Positions 17,892 to 26,832 of a stretch of 58,104 nt of DNA are shown here, piece after piece. Below the pieces are notes generated by a model. It searched no databases. It saw only the letters and a program-made list of their open reading frames with translations, and was not told where the DNA came from. The DNA comes from an uncultured Prevotellaceae bacterium (GTDB taxonomy: Bacteria; Bacteroidota; Bacteroidia; Bacteroidales; Muribaculaceae). Positions within the stretch are counted from its first letter, which is position 1; each line of letters begins with the position of its first letter. The stretch covers positions 1-58,104 of the forward strand of contig ONKD01000010.1 in assembly GCA_900318345.1 (NCBI GenBank). The letters run 5' to 3'. Position numbers and translations under genes: made by a program.

Positions 17892-18185
17892 ATGATGGAC
17901 TTTATCTCCACTCACTTGACCGACATTGTCGGTTACGCAGCATCCATTTGTATGATTCTGGGTTATATGCCCCAGGCGATCTATACGATACGCACTCATG
18001 ACACTGAGGGTATCGCCGTGCCCACCTTCCTGATGATGGGAGTGGGTGGCCTCTTCTTTGCCATCCAGGGTCTCTTGCTCAAGAACTGGCCTCTGCTCAT
18101 CACCAATGTCATCACCACCACCTCAAGTGCCATCGTCTTTGGCATCAAGATGTATAATGACCACTGGAAAAAGGATAAGAAATGA
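17892..18185 (+). CDS. SemiSWEET-type PQ-loop transporter
   Basis: A 97-residue membrane protein with three predicted helices (about 8-27, 40-60, 65-85) and the PQ motif in GYMPQAIYTIRT of the first helix. This is the half-size bacterial SWEET fold, which dimerises to transport small sugars down a gradient. Length and motif match the family. Adjacent ATG codons (MMDF) make the start ambiguous by one residue. The substrate is not predictable from sequence. Confidence 0.9.
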   Translation: MMDFISTHLTDIVGYAASICMILGYMPQAIYTIRTHDTEGIAVPTFLMMGVGGLFFAIQGLLLKNWPLLITNVITTTSSAIVFGIKMYNDHWKKDKK

Positions 18186-18192
18186 TGTGCTA

Positions 18193-18219
18193 GCGGGACG
18201 GGTCAATGGCCTGTCCCGC
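18193..18219 (+). terminator. Hairpin after the SemiSWEET gene
   Basis: GCGGGAC (18193-18199) pairs with GTCCCGC (18213-18219). No T run follows, so it is a weak terminator or an RNA-end stabiliser. Confidence 0.45.
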
Positions 18220-18391
18220 GGTCATAATTGTAGAAATTAAAAAGTATCATTTTTCTTTGGCAAGTCAGAAATAATCTGTAATTTTGAAAACTCTACTCCA
18301 CTGCCCCATAGCGAGCCAGCTGGAAAAGAAAACATAAACGCAGATTAACCTATTGATAAACAATAACTTTTAATTATACACTAGATGATTT

Positions 18392-21157
18392 ATGAGACTT
18401 AAACTGTTTTTGCTATTAGCACTCTTTGCCACCTTGCCGATGCTGGCGCAACGTGCAGGTGTGCAAGGCGCAGTGTTTGATGCCAAAAGCGGGTTGCCCG
18501 TTGTAGGAGCGACCGTGATTCTTGACAATCAAGGCAATGCAGCTACGACAGACTTAGAGGGTTTGTTCATCATCGATGATGCGATCCCCGGTCCCGACAA
18601 GCTGCTGATCCTCGCTTATGGCTACAATGACTGGTCATGTGACGTCACCATTACCCAAGGTATGGTGGAGAACTTGGGCACAATTCAGATTGAGCCTGTA
18701 TCCTTTGAGAGCGCACAGGCGCTGGAGTTCCGCAACAACGTGGCCGATATGGCACTGTCGGAGTCGCAGCTTGAGGACGAGGAAGGCAACACCCAGGAAG
18801 TCGCCCTGTTGAGTGGCGCTACCGACAACCCCTTCTACCAGGCTTCTAGTTACACCTTCAGCACCGCGCGTTTCCGCATCCGTGGTTATGAGAACCAGAA
18901 GACCGAGACCTACATCAACGCCGTGCCGTTTAATGATGCGATCCGCTTCTCGTTCAACTACTCGATGACCGGTGGCATGAACCAGGCTTTCAGGAACAAG
19001 ACCATCGGCCTGGGTCTGGAGGACAACAATTACGGTTTTGGTGGCATTGGCGGTGCCAACAACATCAAGACCTTCGCGGCAGACTATGCTCCCGGTACAC
19101 GTTTGAGTCTCGCTTACACCAACGGCAACTACCGCTGGCGTGGCATGGTCACTCACGCCACGGGCTTGAACAAGCATGGTTGGGCAATGACAGTTTCGGC
19201 TGTAGCACGTTATGCCAACGAGGGCGTTTATCCCGGATCGTTCTACAACAGTTGGGGCTACTTCCTCGCGTTGCAGAAGGTGTTCAATCCGCAGCACTCG
19301 CTGTCGTTGACCACCTTTGGCGCACCGACCAAACGTGCTGCCAACTCCGCTATCTATGAGGAGTGCGGCCTCCTGGTGGGCAGCAACATGTACAGCCCCG
19401 ACTGGGGTTGGCAAGAGGGCAAGAAACGCAATTCCAAGGTGGTTGAATCATTTGACCCCACGGTCATCCTCAATTGGCTGTGGAAGCCCAATGATCACAC
19501 CTCGCTGAACACAGGTTTAGCCTATCACAAGTCATTCTACAGCAAGGCAGCGCTCAACTGGCACAAGGCCGCCGATCCGCGTCCCGACTATTACCGCTAC
19601 CTGCCGTCCTATTTTGACGTGAATAGCGAAGCCTTTGACGTCTATTACGATCGTTGGCACAGTGAGAGCGAATATACACAGATCCGTTGGGATGACTTGT
19701 ATCAGACCAACTACCTGAATAATCAGGAAGCTGACCAGACTGGAGTGGAGAAGGGTTCGACCTACATCCTCGAGAAGCGTCACAGCAACCAGTCCAGCTT
19801 CACGCTGTCGTCGGTGCTCAACAAGCGTTTTTCCAATCAACTGACGATGCAGACCGGTGCTAATGCCAATTACACCTTATCATCCTACTACAAGACCATC
19901 AAGGACCTGCTGGGTGGCCGCTACTGGCTCGACATCGACAACTTCAGCGAGCGCGACTTCCCCGAGAACCCCGACATGGCACAGAACGACCTTGACAGAC
20001 CCAATGGCAAGGTGGGTGAGGGAGACCGCTTCGGCCATGATTATGATATCTTGACCTTCAAGGCCCAGCTGTGGCACCAGTGGGTGCTCAACCTGGCCAA
20101 GTGGGAACTGTTTGCCAGCGTCAAGGGTGACTACTTCCAGTTCCAGCGCGATGGTAAGATGCGTAACGGCCGTGCCCCCGAGAACTCCTATGGCAAGGGC
20201 GATACTCATCGCTTTTTGACCTATGGCGCTAAGGCTGGTGTCACCTATAAGCTCGATGGCCGCAACAATTTCACGGGCCATGTATTCTATGGCACCGAGG
20301 CTCCGCGCCCCTATGACGCTTATATCTCGTCTCGCACCAAGGATGACGTGATTGACCTCAAGGTGGAGAAGATTTTCTCGGCTGACCTGAGCTATGCGAT
20401 GAACTTCCGCAACTTCAAGAGCGTGGTCACTGTCTTCTTCACCGACCAGCGTGACAACACCGAGCGCACCGCCTTCTATGACGACCAGTACAGCACCTTC
20501 TGTAATTTTGCCCTCACGGGTGTTCACAAGCAGTACAAGGGCGTTGAGGTGGGCCTGAGCTACAAGTTGTCACCATCATTGACAGTGAGTGGCGCAGCCA
20601 ACATCGCACGCTATCAGTATAAGAACCGTCCCATCGGTACACGCAGCTATGAGAATGGTGTGCAGGAAGATGTTACCCAGACGGTTTACCTCAAGAATTT
20701 CTATATTGCAGGCTCGCCCCAGGAGTGCTACATGCTGGCCTTCAACTGGTCGGGTCCCAAGATGTGGTTTGTTGAATTGAATGGCGCTTGGATGAACCGT
20801 TCCTATGTGAGCATTTCGCCCGTTCGCCACGTTGAGATGCCCACTCTGTACACGATGGCCAACAGCGAGGAACACCTCCAGCAGATGATTGCTGACATCA
20901 GCCAGCAGGAGAAACTCAACGAGGCTCTGGTGATCAATGCCAGCATCGGCCATGTGATCTACATCAATCGCACGGCATCGTTCAACATCAACTTGAACCT
21001 GAACAATATCCTTGATAACAGGAATATCCAGACTGGTGGTTACCAGCAGGGTCGTATCGACACCAAGGATATCACCAACACTTCAACCAAGTTCCCCAAC
21101 AAGTACTATTACGCACAGGGCTTCAAGATGTTCTTGAACCTGGGCCTGAAGTTCTAA
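18392..21157 (+). CDS. TonB-dependent receptor of a DUF5689/nuclease locus
   Basis: A 921-residue outer-membrane receptor. It has a signal peptide (about 1-19), a carboxypeptidase-regulatory-like domain (about 22-110; VFDAKSGLPVVGATV), a plug region (about 150-230; FRIRGYENQKTETYING-type segment) and a large beta-barrel to the final LGLKF. It is transcribed with a DUF5689 lipoprotein and an endonuclease/exonuclease/phosphatase-family enzyme. In this context the receptor probably imports products of the enzyme, for example nucleic-acid fragments or phosphoesters. That is inference. It is not a SusC with a SusD partner. A 200-bp upstream region holds no clear TAnnTTTG box. Confidence 0.9.
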   Translation: MRLKLFLLLALFATLPMLAQRAGVQGAVFDAKSGLPVVGATVILDNQGNAATTDLEGLFIIDDAIPGPDKLLILAYGYNDWSCDVTITQGMVENLGTIQIEPVSFESAQALEFRNNVADMALSESQLEDEEGNTQEVALLSGATDNPFYQASSYTFSTARFRIRGYENQKTETYINAVPFNDAIRFSFNYSMTGGMNQAFRNKTIGLGLEDNNYGFGGIGGANNIKTFAADYAPGTRLSLAYTNGNYRWRGMVTHATGLNKHGWAMTVSAVARYANEGVYPGSFYNSWGYFLALQKVFNPQHSLSLTTFGAPTKRAANSAIYEECGLLVGSNMYSPDWGWQEGKKRNSKVVESFDPTVILNWLWKPNDHTSLNTGLAYHKSFYSKAALNWHKAADPRPDYYRYLPSYFDVNSEAFDVYYDRWHSESEYTQIRWDDLYQTNYLNNQEADQTGVEKGSTYILEKRHSNQSSFTLSSVLNKRFSNQLTMQTGANANYTLSSYYKTIKDLLGGRYWLDIDNFSERDFPENPDMAQNDLDRPNGKVGEGDRFGHDYDILTFKAQLWHQWVLNLAKWELFASVKGDYFQFQRDGKMRNGRAPENSYGKGDTHRFLTYGAKAGVTYKLDGRNNFTGHVFYGTEAPRPYDAYISSRTKDDVIDLKVEKIFSADLSYAMNFRNFKSVVTVFFTDQRDNTERTAFYDDQYSTFCNFALTGVHKQYKGVEVGLSYKLSPSLTVSGAANIARYQYKNRPIGTRSYENGVQEDVTQTVYLKNFYIAGSPQECYMLAFNWSGPKMWFVELNGAWMNRSYVSISPVRHVEMPTLYTMANSEEHLQQMIADISQQEKLNEALVINASIGHVIYINRTASFNINLNLNNILDNRNIQTGGYQQGRIDTKDITNTSTKFPNKYYYAQGFKMFLNLGLKF

Positions 21158-21223
21158 TCATCCATCACAGTTTTAAATTCAACAATCAATCAAGATATTA
21201 ATAAAACAAACAATACAATCACT

Positions 21224-23503
21224 ATGAAACGTTTTAATTATTATCTCAGCCTGATGCTTCTGTTGGTGTTCACCGCTGCTTGCAGTGATGAGTTTGACCA
21301 GCCGCCCATGGTGATTCCCACCGCCGAGCACCATGCCAACATGACCATCGCTGAATTCAAAGCCAAGTACTGGCAGGATGCTGTCAATTACATTGACACC
21401 GTCAAGGAGGATATCGTCATCCATGGTTGGGTGACCAGTAGCGACGAGAGCGGCAATATCTACAAGGCACTCTACATCACCGACGAGTCGGGTGCCGGAC
21501 TGACTATCTCGATCAACCAGAACAGCATGTACAACACCTACCGCATCGGCCAGGAGGTCGTGATACCGATGAAGGATTACTTCGTGGGCAAGTACAATGG
21601 CCAGCAGCAGTTGGGTTATCCCCAGTGGTATGCCCAGCGCAGCGTGTGGGAAGCTACCTTCCTGCCCCAGGCCATGTGGGAGTCGATGGTCGAGATCAAC
21701 GGCTTGCCTGATCTTTCTAAAGTGGAGCCCGTGGACGTTAGCATCAAAGACTTCCAGGGCAAGACCGATGGCGAGACGCTGAGGCAGTATCAGGGTAAGC
21801 TCGTGCGCATCTCTGGCGTTCACTTCACCGAGGCTAACGGTGTACTGACCTACTCAGAGAAAGATGCCACTACCAATCGCACCCTCGCTGACGAGAGCGG
21901 CAACCAGCTTGTTGTCCGTACCAGTAACTATGCTGACTTCCGCGCTGATGTGCTGCCTGATGGCGACATCGACGTGATAGGCTTGCTCAGCTTCTATGCC
22001 ACCAGCCAGAATTCTTCAGGCACATGGCAGTTCTACCTGCGCAGCATCGACGATGTGGTAGGTGGTGGTCAACCTGGTTCCTTGTCCAACCCCTACAATG
22101 TGGATATGGCTATCAAGGCTCAGAACGACGGTTCTAAGGGCTGGATGGAAGGTTATGTTGTTGGTGCCGTTGCTCCCGAGGTTACCACTGTGAGCAGCAA
22201 TAGCCACATCGAGTGGCAGGCTCCTACCACCCTCGGCACCACCCTCGTGCTTGCCGATGATCCCAACTGCACCGATTACACCAAGTGCATCATCATTGCG
22301 CTGCCCCAGGGCTCACCCTTCCGCACCGATGCCAACCTTGTTGAGAACGAATGGTTGTACAAGAAGCAAATCAAGGTGAAAGGTACCTTTGCAACCTATA
22401 TGGGTGCTGCCGGTATCACTGGCAACACCGGCTCAAGAGAAGAGTATGTATTGCCCGCCGCTCCTCCCAGGGATGGTGTGACCCAGCTGAACGAGGGATT
22501 TGAAAGCGCTATGCCCAGCGATTGGTTCAACGTTCAGTTGAGCGGTACCAATAATTGGTATCAAAGGACATTTGACAATAACGGCTATGCAACCATGACT
22601 GGCCACAATGGCAAGAACCCGCCATTTGACTCATGGTTGATCACTCCTGCACTCGACATCAAGAATGCAACCAGCAAGGTATTCTCATTCCGCACCCAGG
22701 TGGCTGGATACAACAGCACGACAACGTCATTTGAGGTCTATGTACTCAATTCGTCTGACCCCGCTGCAGCTACTGTCAAGGTGAAGCTGAATCCCGCTAT
22801 CGCCCAGGCATCCTCAACGTCCACCTACAGCAGTTGGGTGAACTCGGGTGACCTTGACCTGAGCCAGTGGGCCGATGGCATCTACTTCATTGGTTTCCGT
22901 TACTATGCACCCGAGTCCGAGAACTATGCTACCTGGTGTGTCGATGACGTGAAATTCGGCATGGGTGGCAACACGCCTCCCACTCCCACAGCCACCAACC
23001 GTGGTGACTTTGAGACGATGGGCTCCCCCAGCGGTCAGTACAATACTTGGACTTCGACCAACGGTTGGGTAGCAACCAACAGCATGCTGCTGGCAGGTGG
23101 TGACAAGGACAGCAACCCCAACTTCATCTTCATCGGTTTCATGACGGGCAGCGAGACTGAGTATGCTTATGCTCCCACCCTGAACGGTAAGACCACCAGC
23201 GTGGGCACGCTTGTGTCGCCGGTTATCCATGGTGGCATGACCAAGCTGCAGTTCAACTATGGAGCAGCCATGTCCGATAAGAACTTGTCATTCAGGATTG
23301 ACGTGAAGCAGAATGGCAGTGTAGTGAAGACGTGGACTGTGACCAACAGCAATGTCACCCAGCGCCAGGCTTATACTTTTGCCGAGAATTGCTCCATCAA
23401 TGGCGACTTTACCATCGAGATTACCAACCTGTGCCCGTCTAACTCGACGAGCAACAAGGACCGCGTCTCGATTTGGAACCTTGTGTGGGACCCCGCCCAG
23501 TAA
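21224..23503 (+). CDS. DUF5689 domain lipoprotein with lectin-like C-terminal domains
   Basis: A 759-residue lipoprotein (lipobox TAACS, Cys about 20). The N-terminal half contains two OB-fold-like DUF5689 segments (IHGWVTSSDESGNIYKALYITDE at its core). The middle and end resemble choice-of-anchor/cleaved-adhesin jelly rolls (FNEGFES-type opening, WLITPALDI, WCVDDVKF). It sits 66 bp behind the receptor gene and 31 bp before the nuclease gene, so it is probably the surface partner of this transporter, in the place a SusD would take. OB folds suggest nucleic-acid binding, which remains untested. Confidence 0.85.
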   Translation: MKRFNYYLSLMLLLVFTAACSDEFDQPPMVIPTAEHHANMTIAEFKAKYWQDAVNYIDTVKEDIVIHGWVTSSDESGNIYKALYITDESGAGLTISINQNSMYNTYRIGQEVVIPMKDYFVGKYNGQQQLGYPQWYAQRSVWEATFLPQAMWESMVEINGLPDLSKVEPVDVSIKDFQGKTDGETLRQYQGKLVRISGVHFTEANGVLTYSEKDATTNRTLADESGNQLVVRTSNYADFRADVLPDGDIDVIGLLSFYATSQNSSGTWQFYLRSIDDVVGGGQPGSLSNPYNVDMAIKAQNDGSKGWMEGYVVGAVAPEVTTVSSNSHIEWQAPTTLGTTLVLADDPNCTDYTKCIIIALPQGSPFRTDANLVENEWLYKKQIKVKGTFATYMGAAGITGNTGSREEYVLPAAPPRDGVTQLNEGFESAMPSDWFNVQLSGTNNWYQRTFDNNGYATMTGHNGKNPPFDSWLITPALDIKNATSKVFSFRTQVAGYNSTTTSFEVYVLNSSDPAAATVKVKLNPAIAQASSTSTYSSWVNSGDLDLSQWADGIYFIGFRYYAPESENYATWCVDDVKFGMGGNTPPTPTATNRGDFETMGSPSGQYNTWTSTNGWVATNSMLLAGGDKDSNPNFIFIGFMTGSETEYAYAPTLNGKTTSVGTLVSPVIHGGMTKLQFNYGAAMSDKNLSFRIDVKQNGSVVKTWTVTNSNVTQRQAYTFAENCSINGDFTIEITNLCPSNSTSNKDRVSIWNLVWDPAQ

Positions 23504-23534
23504 TCACATCTTGACCCATTATATTAAAATTGAC

Positions 23535-24620
23535 ATGATCAAGAAAGCATTATTCATGGCCCTGGCGCTGGTGGCTTTGCTGCCAGCCAAGGCTTTTTGC
23601 CAGGATGAGGCTCCCGAGCAGGAACGCCGCTACACGATGTATGGCGTGATGTTCTACAACCTGGAGAACCTGTTCGACACCATCAACAACAACGGGAACT
23701 ATGACAAGGAGTTTTCCCCGCTGGGTGCCCGTCAATGGAATGGTACCAAGTACTGGCAAAAACAGCACAACATGGCCTATGCCATCAGCCAGATGGAGGT
23801 GAAGGGCTCGCCTGCCGTGGGTCCCGTCATCATCGGCGTGAGTGAGATTGAGAACATCACTGTGCTGCAGGACCTCGTGCGCCAGCCCGAGATCAAGGAC
23901 CGCCGCTATCAGATTGTTCACCATGACAGTCCCGACCGCCGTGGTGTCGATGTGGGACTGCTCTACAATCCCCGCTTCTTCAAGGTGCTTAATGTGACCA
24001 ATCAGCGCATTAACAATTATCTGCCTGACTATCCCGAGTTCCGCTCGCGTGACCAACTCTGCGTCACTGGCATGCTCGCTGGTGAGAAGGTATCAGTGTT
24101 AGTCAACCACTGGCCCTCGCGACTGGGAGGTGAGGAGGCTTCGAGCTACCTGCGCGAGGCTGCCGGCCGCATGGCACGTGCCACAATCGACTCGCTGCTG
24201 CTCGATGACCCCAACCAGGGCATCATCTTCATGGGCGACTTGAACGACGACCCGCAGAACCGTAGCTGCAGCGAGGCACTCGGTGCCAAGAAGGAAATCA
24301 AGGACTGCATCGAGCCCGGCTCGTGCTTCAACCCCTGGTGGAATATCCTCAACAAGGGCATCGGTACCCTGGGTTACAAGGGTAACTGGAACCTGTTTGA
24401 CCAGATTATTTTCACCAACTATTTCCTGAAGAACTATGACAGCAAGGACAAGCCCACCTTGACCTTCTCGCGTGCCGAGGTGCTGAACCGCAAGTTCCTC
24501 CGCGGCGATGAGGGCGACCGTCAGGGCTATCCCCTGCGCACCTATTCCTCGGGCATTTTCACTAACGGTTACAGTGACCACTTCCCCACAATGATCTATT
24601 TGGTCAAGGAGGTCAAGTAA
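23535..24620 (+). CDS. Secreted endonuclease/exonuclease/phosphatase-family enzyme
   Basis: A 361-residue exported enzyme with a signal peptide to about residue 20. The EEP family motifs follow in order: FYNLENLFD (Asn), IIGVSEIEN (metal-binding Glu), VLVNHWPSR (His), FMGDLNDDP (Asp/Asn) and the terminal SDHFPT (Asp-His). Possible substrates are DNA, RNA or phosphoesters. The start at 23535 is chosen over an upstream frame that overlaps the DUF5689 gene, because it begins the signal peptide MIKKALFMALALVALLP. It closes the receptor operon and is followed by a terminator. Confidence 0.9.
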   Translation: MIKKALFMALALVALLPAKAFCQDEAPEQERRYTMYGVMFYNLENLFDTINNNGNYDKEFSPLGARQWNGTKYWQKQHNMAYAISQMEVKGSPAVGPVIIGVSEIENITVLQDLVRQPEIKDRRYQIVHHDSPDRRGVDVGLLYNPRFFKVLNVTNQRINNYLPDYPEFRSRDQLCVTGMLAGEKVSVLVNHWPSRLGGEEASSYLREAAGRMARATIDSLLLDDPNQGIIFMGDLNDDPQNRSCSEALGAKKEIKDCIEPGSCFNPWWNILNKGIGTLGYKGNWNLFDQIIFTNYFLKNYDSKDKPTLTFSRAEVLNRKFLRGDEGDRQGYPLRTYSSGIFTNGYSDHFPTMIYLVKEVK

Positions 24621-24642
24621 CCCCATTAGGAATATCGTAAAC

Positions 24643-24687
24643 GACTGCTCCGTAACTATAAAATGGTGACGGAGCAGTTATTTTTTT
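24643..24687 (+). terminator. Terminator built from the ATPase 1 palindrome motif
   Basis: ACTGCTCCGTAAC (24644-24656) pairs with GTGACGGAGCAGT (24666-24678), followed by a long T run. The stem is the same TGCTCCGTAAC/GTTACGGAGCA motif that flanks ATPase 1 about 17 kb away. Confidence 0.85.
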
Positions 24688-24774
24688 GTAAAAGGGAATT
24701 ACGTGGCGGGGTTGCATTGGTCTATGTCAGTTGGTTTTTTGTCGATTATATTTGTTATTGTGTTGAGGGTTGAT

Positions 24775-24782
24775 TACCTTTG
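24775..24782 (+). promoter_or_regulatory. -7 box of the two-component system
   Basis: TACCTTTG, with TTG at 24752-24754 about 20 bp upstream. It lies 34 bp before the kinase ATG. Confidence 0.65.
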
Positions 24783-24816
24783 CAATAGGTAAAAATCAAT
24801 AAACCGATTAGACGAT

Positions 24817-25887
24817 ATGACGACTATTGGCGATAACAAGCAAGGGTACCGCAACCTGCTGCTGCACATCCTGTGCTGGGCGCTGCTTTTTATCGTGCCG
24901 CTGTTCTTTCATGGCTCTGACGAGAACTGGACGATGGTGTGGCACCGGTACCTGCGCGGACTGGGGGCATCGGTGTCCTATCTGCTGGTGTTCTATGTGA
25001 ACTACCTGTGGATTGTGCCGCGCTACATGCTCAACAAAAAGGACTGGAAACGCTTCCTGCTCATCAATTTGCTGGTGCTGGTGGCTGGTTTGCTTCTGGT
25101 GGACCTGTGGCATGTCATCATCAATAACTTCATGCCCGAGCTGGTTGACAAGAGACCCAAGGGCAGGAGGTATTTCTCGCGTGTGCCGCGCTACTTCTAT
25201 GGCTCCCTGGTCAACATCCTGTTCATTGCCCTGGCCGTGGCGGTGCGCATGTATCAGCGCTGGCAGCACCTCGAGGAGGCGCGCAAGGAAGCCGAGGCTG
25301 CCCGTGCCGAGGCCGAGCTGAGCAACCTGCGCAACCAGTTGAACCCCCACTTCCTGTTGAACACGCTCAACAACATCTATGCGCTCATCGCCTTTGATCA
25401 GGACAAGGCCCAGACGGCCGTCGGCGAGCTGAGCAAGCTGCTGCGCCACGTCCTTTACGAGAATCAGCAGGACTATGTGCCGCTATACAAGGAGGCCGAC
25501 TTCATGCGCAACTATATTGAGCTGATGAAAATCCGCGTGACCGACAATGTGAAGATTGTGGATAACATCACCGTGCAGCCCAACGACTCGACCCCCGTGG
25601 CGCCCCTCATCTTCATCTCGCTACTGGAGAACGCCTTCAAGCACGGCATCTCGCCCCAGGGAACGGGCGAAATCAACATCGCGCTGTCGCAGGTGGCCGG
25701 CGATATCACCTGTGAGATACGCAACACCCACTATCCCAAGCGGGAGAACGACAAGAGCGGGTCGGGCATCGGCCTGGAGCAGGTGAGCCGCCGTCTCGAG
25801 CTCATGTACCCCGACAGTTACACCTGGGAAAAGGGTGTGATTAATGACGGAAAAGAATACTTCTCTAAAATCACCATTAAGAAATGA
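24817..25887 (+). CDS. LytS/YehU-type sensor histidine kinase
   Basis: A 356-residue kinase: four predicted transmembrane helices in the first 150 residues, a short coiled coil rich in Ala/Glu (about 148-170), the His_kinase phosphoacceptor box with His178 in QLNPHFLLNTLNNIY, and a C-terminal ATPase domain (ENAFKHG near 270, SGIGLEQVSRRLELMYP). There is no separate sensory domain, so the signal is presumably perceived within the membrane segment. Its stop overlaps the regulator start by 4 bases, confirming a two-gene operon. Confidence 0.93.
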   Translation: MTTIGDNKQGYRNLLLHILCWALLFIVPLFFHGSDENWTMVWHRYLRGLGASVSYLLVFYVNYLWIVPRYMLNKKDWKRFLLINLLVLVAGLLLVDLWHVIINNFMPELVDKRPKGRRYFSRVPRYFYGSLVNILFIALAVAVRMYQRWQHLEEARKEAEAARAEAELSNLRNQLNPHFLLNTLNNIYALIAFDQDKAQTAVGELSKLLRHVLYENQQDYVPLYKEADFMRNYIELMKIRVTDNVKIVDNITVQPNDSTPVAPLIFISLLENAFKHGISPQGTGEINIALSQVAGDITCEIRNTHYPKRENDKSGSGIGLEQVSRRLELMYPDSYTWEKGVINDGKEYFSKITIKK

Positions 25888-26609
25888 TCATCAAGTGTGC
25901 CATCGTTGACGACGAGCCGCTGGCCGTGGAACTGCTGGCGAGCTATGTGAAAAAGATACCGTTCCTGGAACTGTGTGGCAAGTACAACAACGCCACCGAC
26001 GCCCTGCATGGCATCACCGAGGATGCCGTGGACCTGCTGTTCCTGGATATCCAGATGCCCGAGCTCAACGGACTGGAATTAAGTAAAATGGTGCCCGAGA
26101 ACACCCGCATCGTGTTCACCACCGCCTTTGACCAGTATGCCGTTGACGGCTTCCGCGTCAATGCGCTGGACTACCTGTTGAAGCCCATCAGCTATGCCGA
26201 CTTCCTGGAGGCATGCAACAAGGCGCTGCAGTGGTTCCAGCTCGTGCAGCAGCAGGGTGAGTCCTCGCCCGCAGCCGCCGCCGAGGAAATCAAGAGCATC
26301 TTTGTCAAGAGTGAGTACAAACTGTTGCAAATCAACCTTGACGACATCCGTTATATCGAGGGACTCAAGGACTATGTGAAAATCTACACCGAGCAGTCGC
26401 CTCATCCCATCCTGTCGTTGATGAACATGAAGGCCATCGAGCAGATGCTGCCCACCTCACGTTTCATCAGGGTGCACCGCTCCTTTATCGTGCAGAAGAG
26501 CAAAATCCGCGAGATCGAGCGCAACCGCATCGTCTTTGGTGATGTCTACATCCCCATCGGCGACAGCTACAAGCAGGCCTTCCAGGACTTCATCAACGCC
26601 AAGTCATAA
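25884..26609 (+). CDS. LytTR-family response regulator
   Basis: A 241-residue regulator: receiver domain (1-120) with the phosphoacceptor Asp55 in FLDIQMPELNG, acidic DDE at 8-10, Thr/Ser and Lys in the expected places (TAFDQYAVDGF, LLKPI), and a C-terminal LytTR DNA-binding domain (about 140-238; YIEGLKDYVKIYT, RVHRSFIV). It is cotranscribed with the LytS-type kinase. Targets are unknown. Such regulators bind imperfect direct repeats upstream of their genes, and none stands out here. Confidence 0.95.
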   Translation: MIIKCAIVDDEPLAVELLASYVKKIPFLELCGKYNNATDALHGITEDAVDLLFLDIQMPELNGLELSKMVPENTRIVFTTAFDQYAVDGFRVNALDYLLKPISYADFLEACNKALQWFQLVQQQGESSPAAAAEEIKSIFVKSEYKLLQINLDDIRYIEGLKDYVKIYTEQSPHPILSLMNMKAIEQMLPTSRFIRVHRSFIVQKSKIREIERNRIVFGDVYIPIGDSYKQAFQDFINAKS

Positions 26610-26745
26610 TTCAACGTCGCCATGTTTCGGGAAATTCAAGCAAATTTGTTTTAATTTCCCGCCCGCAGGGCGGTTAAAATTCAAGCAGATGAATTATGTC
26701 ACGGCCACTCGCCCTCTAGTTCCTCTAAAGTGCCCTTTTTAAAAA

Positions 26746-26832
26746 AATCGATTATTTCTCTTGCGTAATTAAAAAAATATTACGTCCTTTGCATTATTAA
26801 ATTTTAATAATGCTTTTTTGATAATCGATTAT
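26746..26832 (+). promoter_or_regulatory. Palindrome cluster at the ATPase 2 promoter and start codon
   Basis: Three dyads lie in 87 bp: CGTAAT...ATTACG (26764-26784), the 10-bp-arm palindrome GCATTATTAA-ATT-TTAATAATGC (26791-26813), and ATAATCGATTAT (26821-26832), whose end overlaps the ATG. A near copy of the last, AATCGATTAT, lies at 26747-26756. A CCTTTG between the first two may be part of the -7 box. The layout suggests an operator controlling transcription and perhaps translation. Confidence 0.6.
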
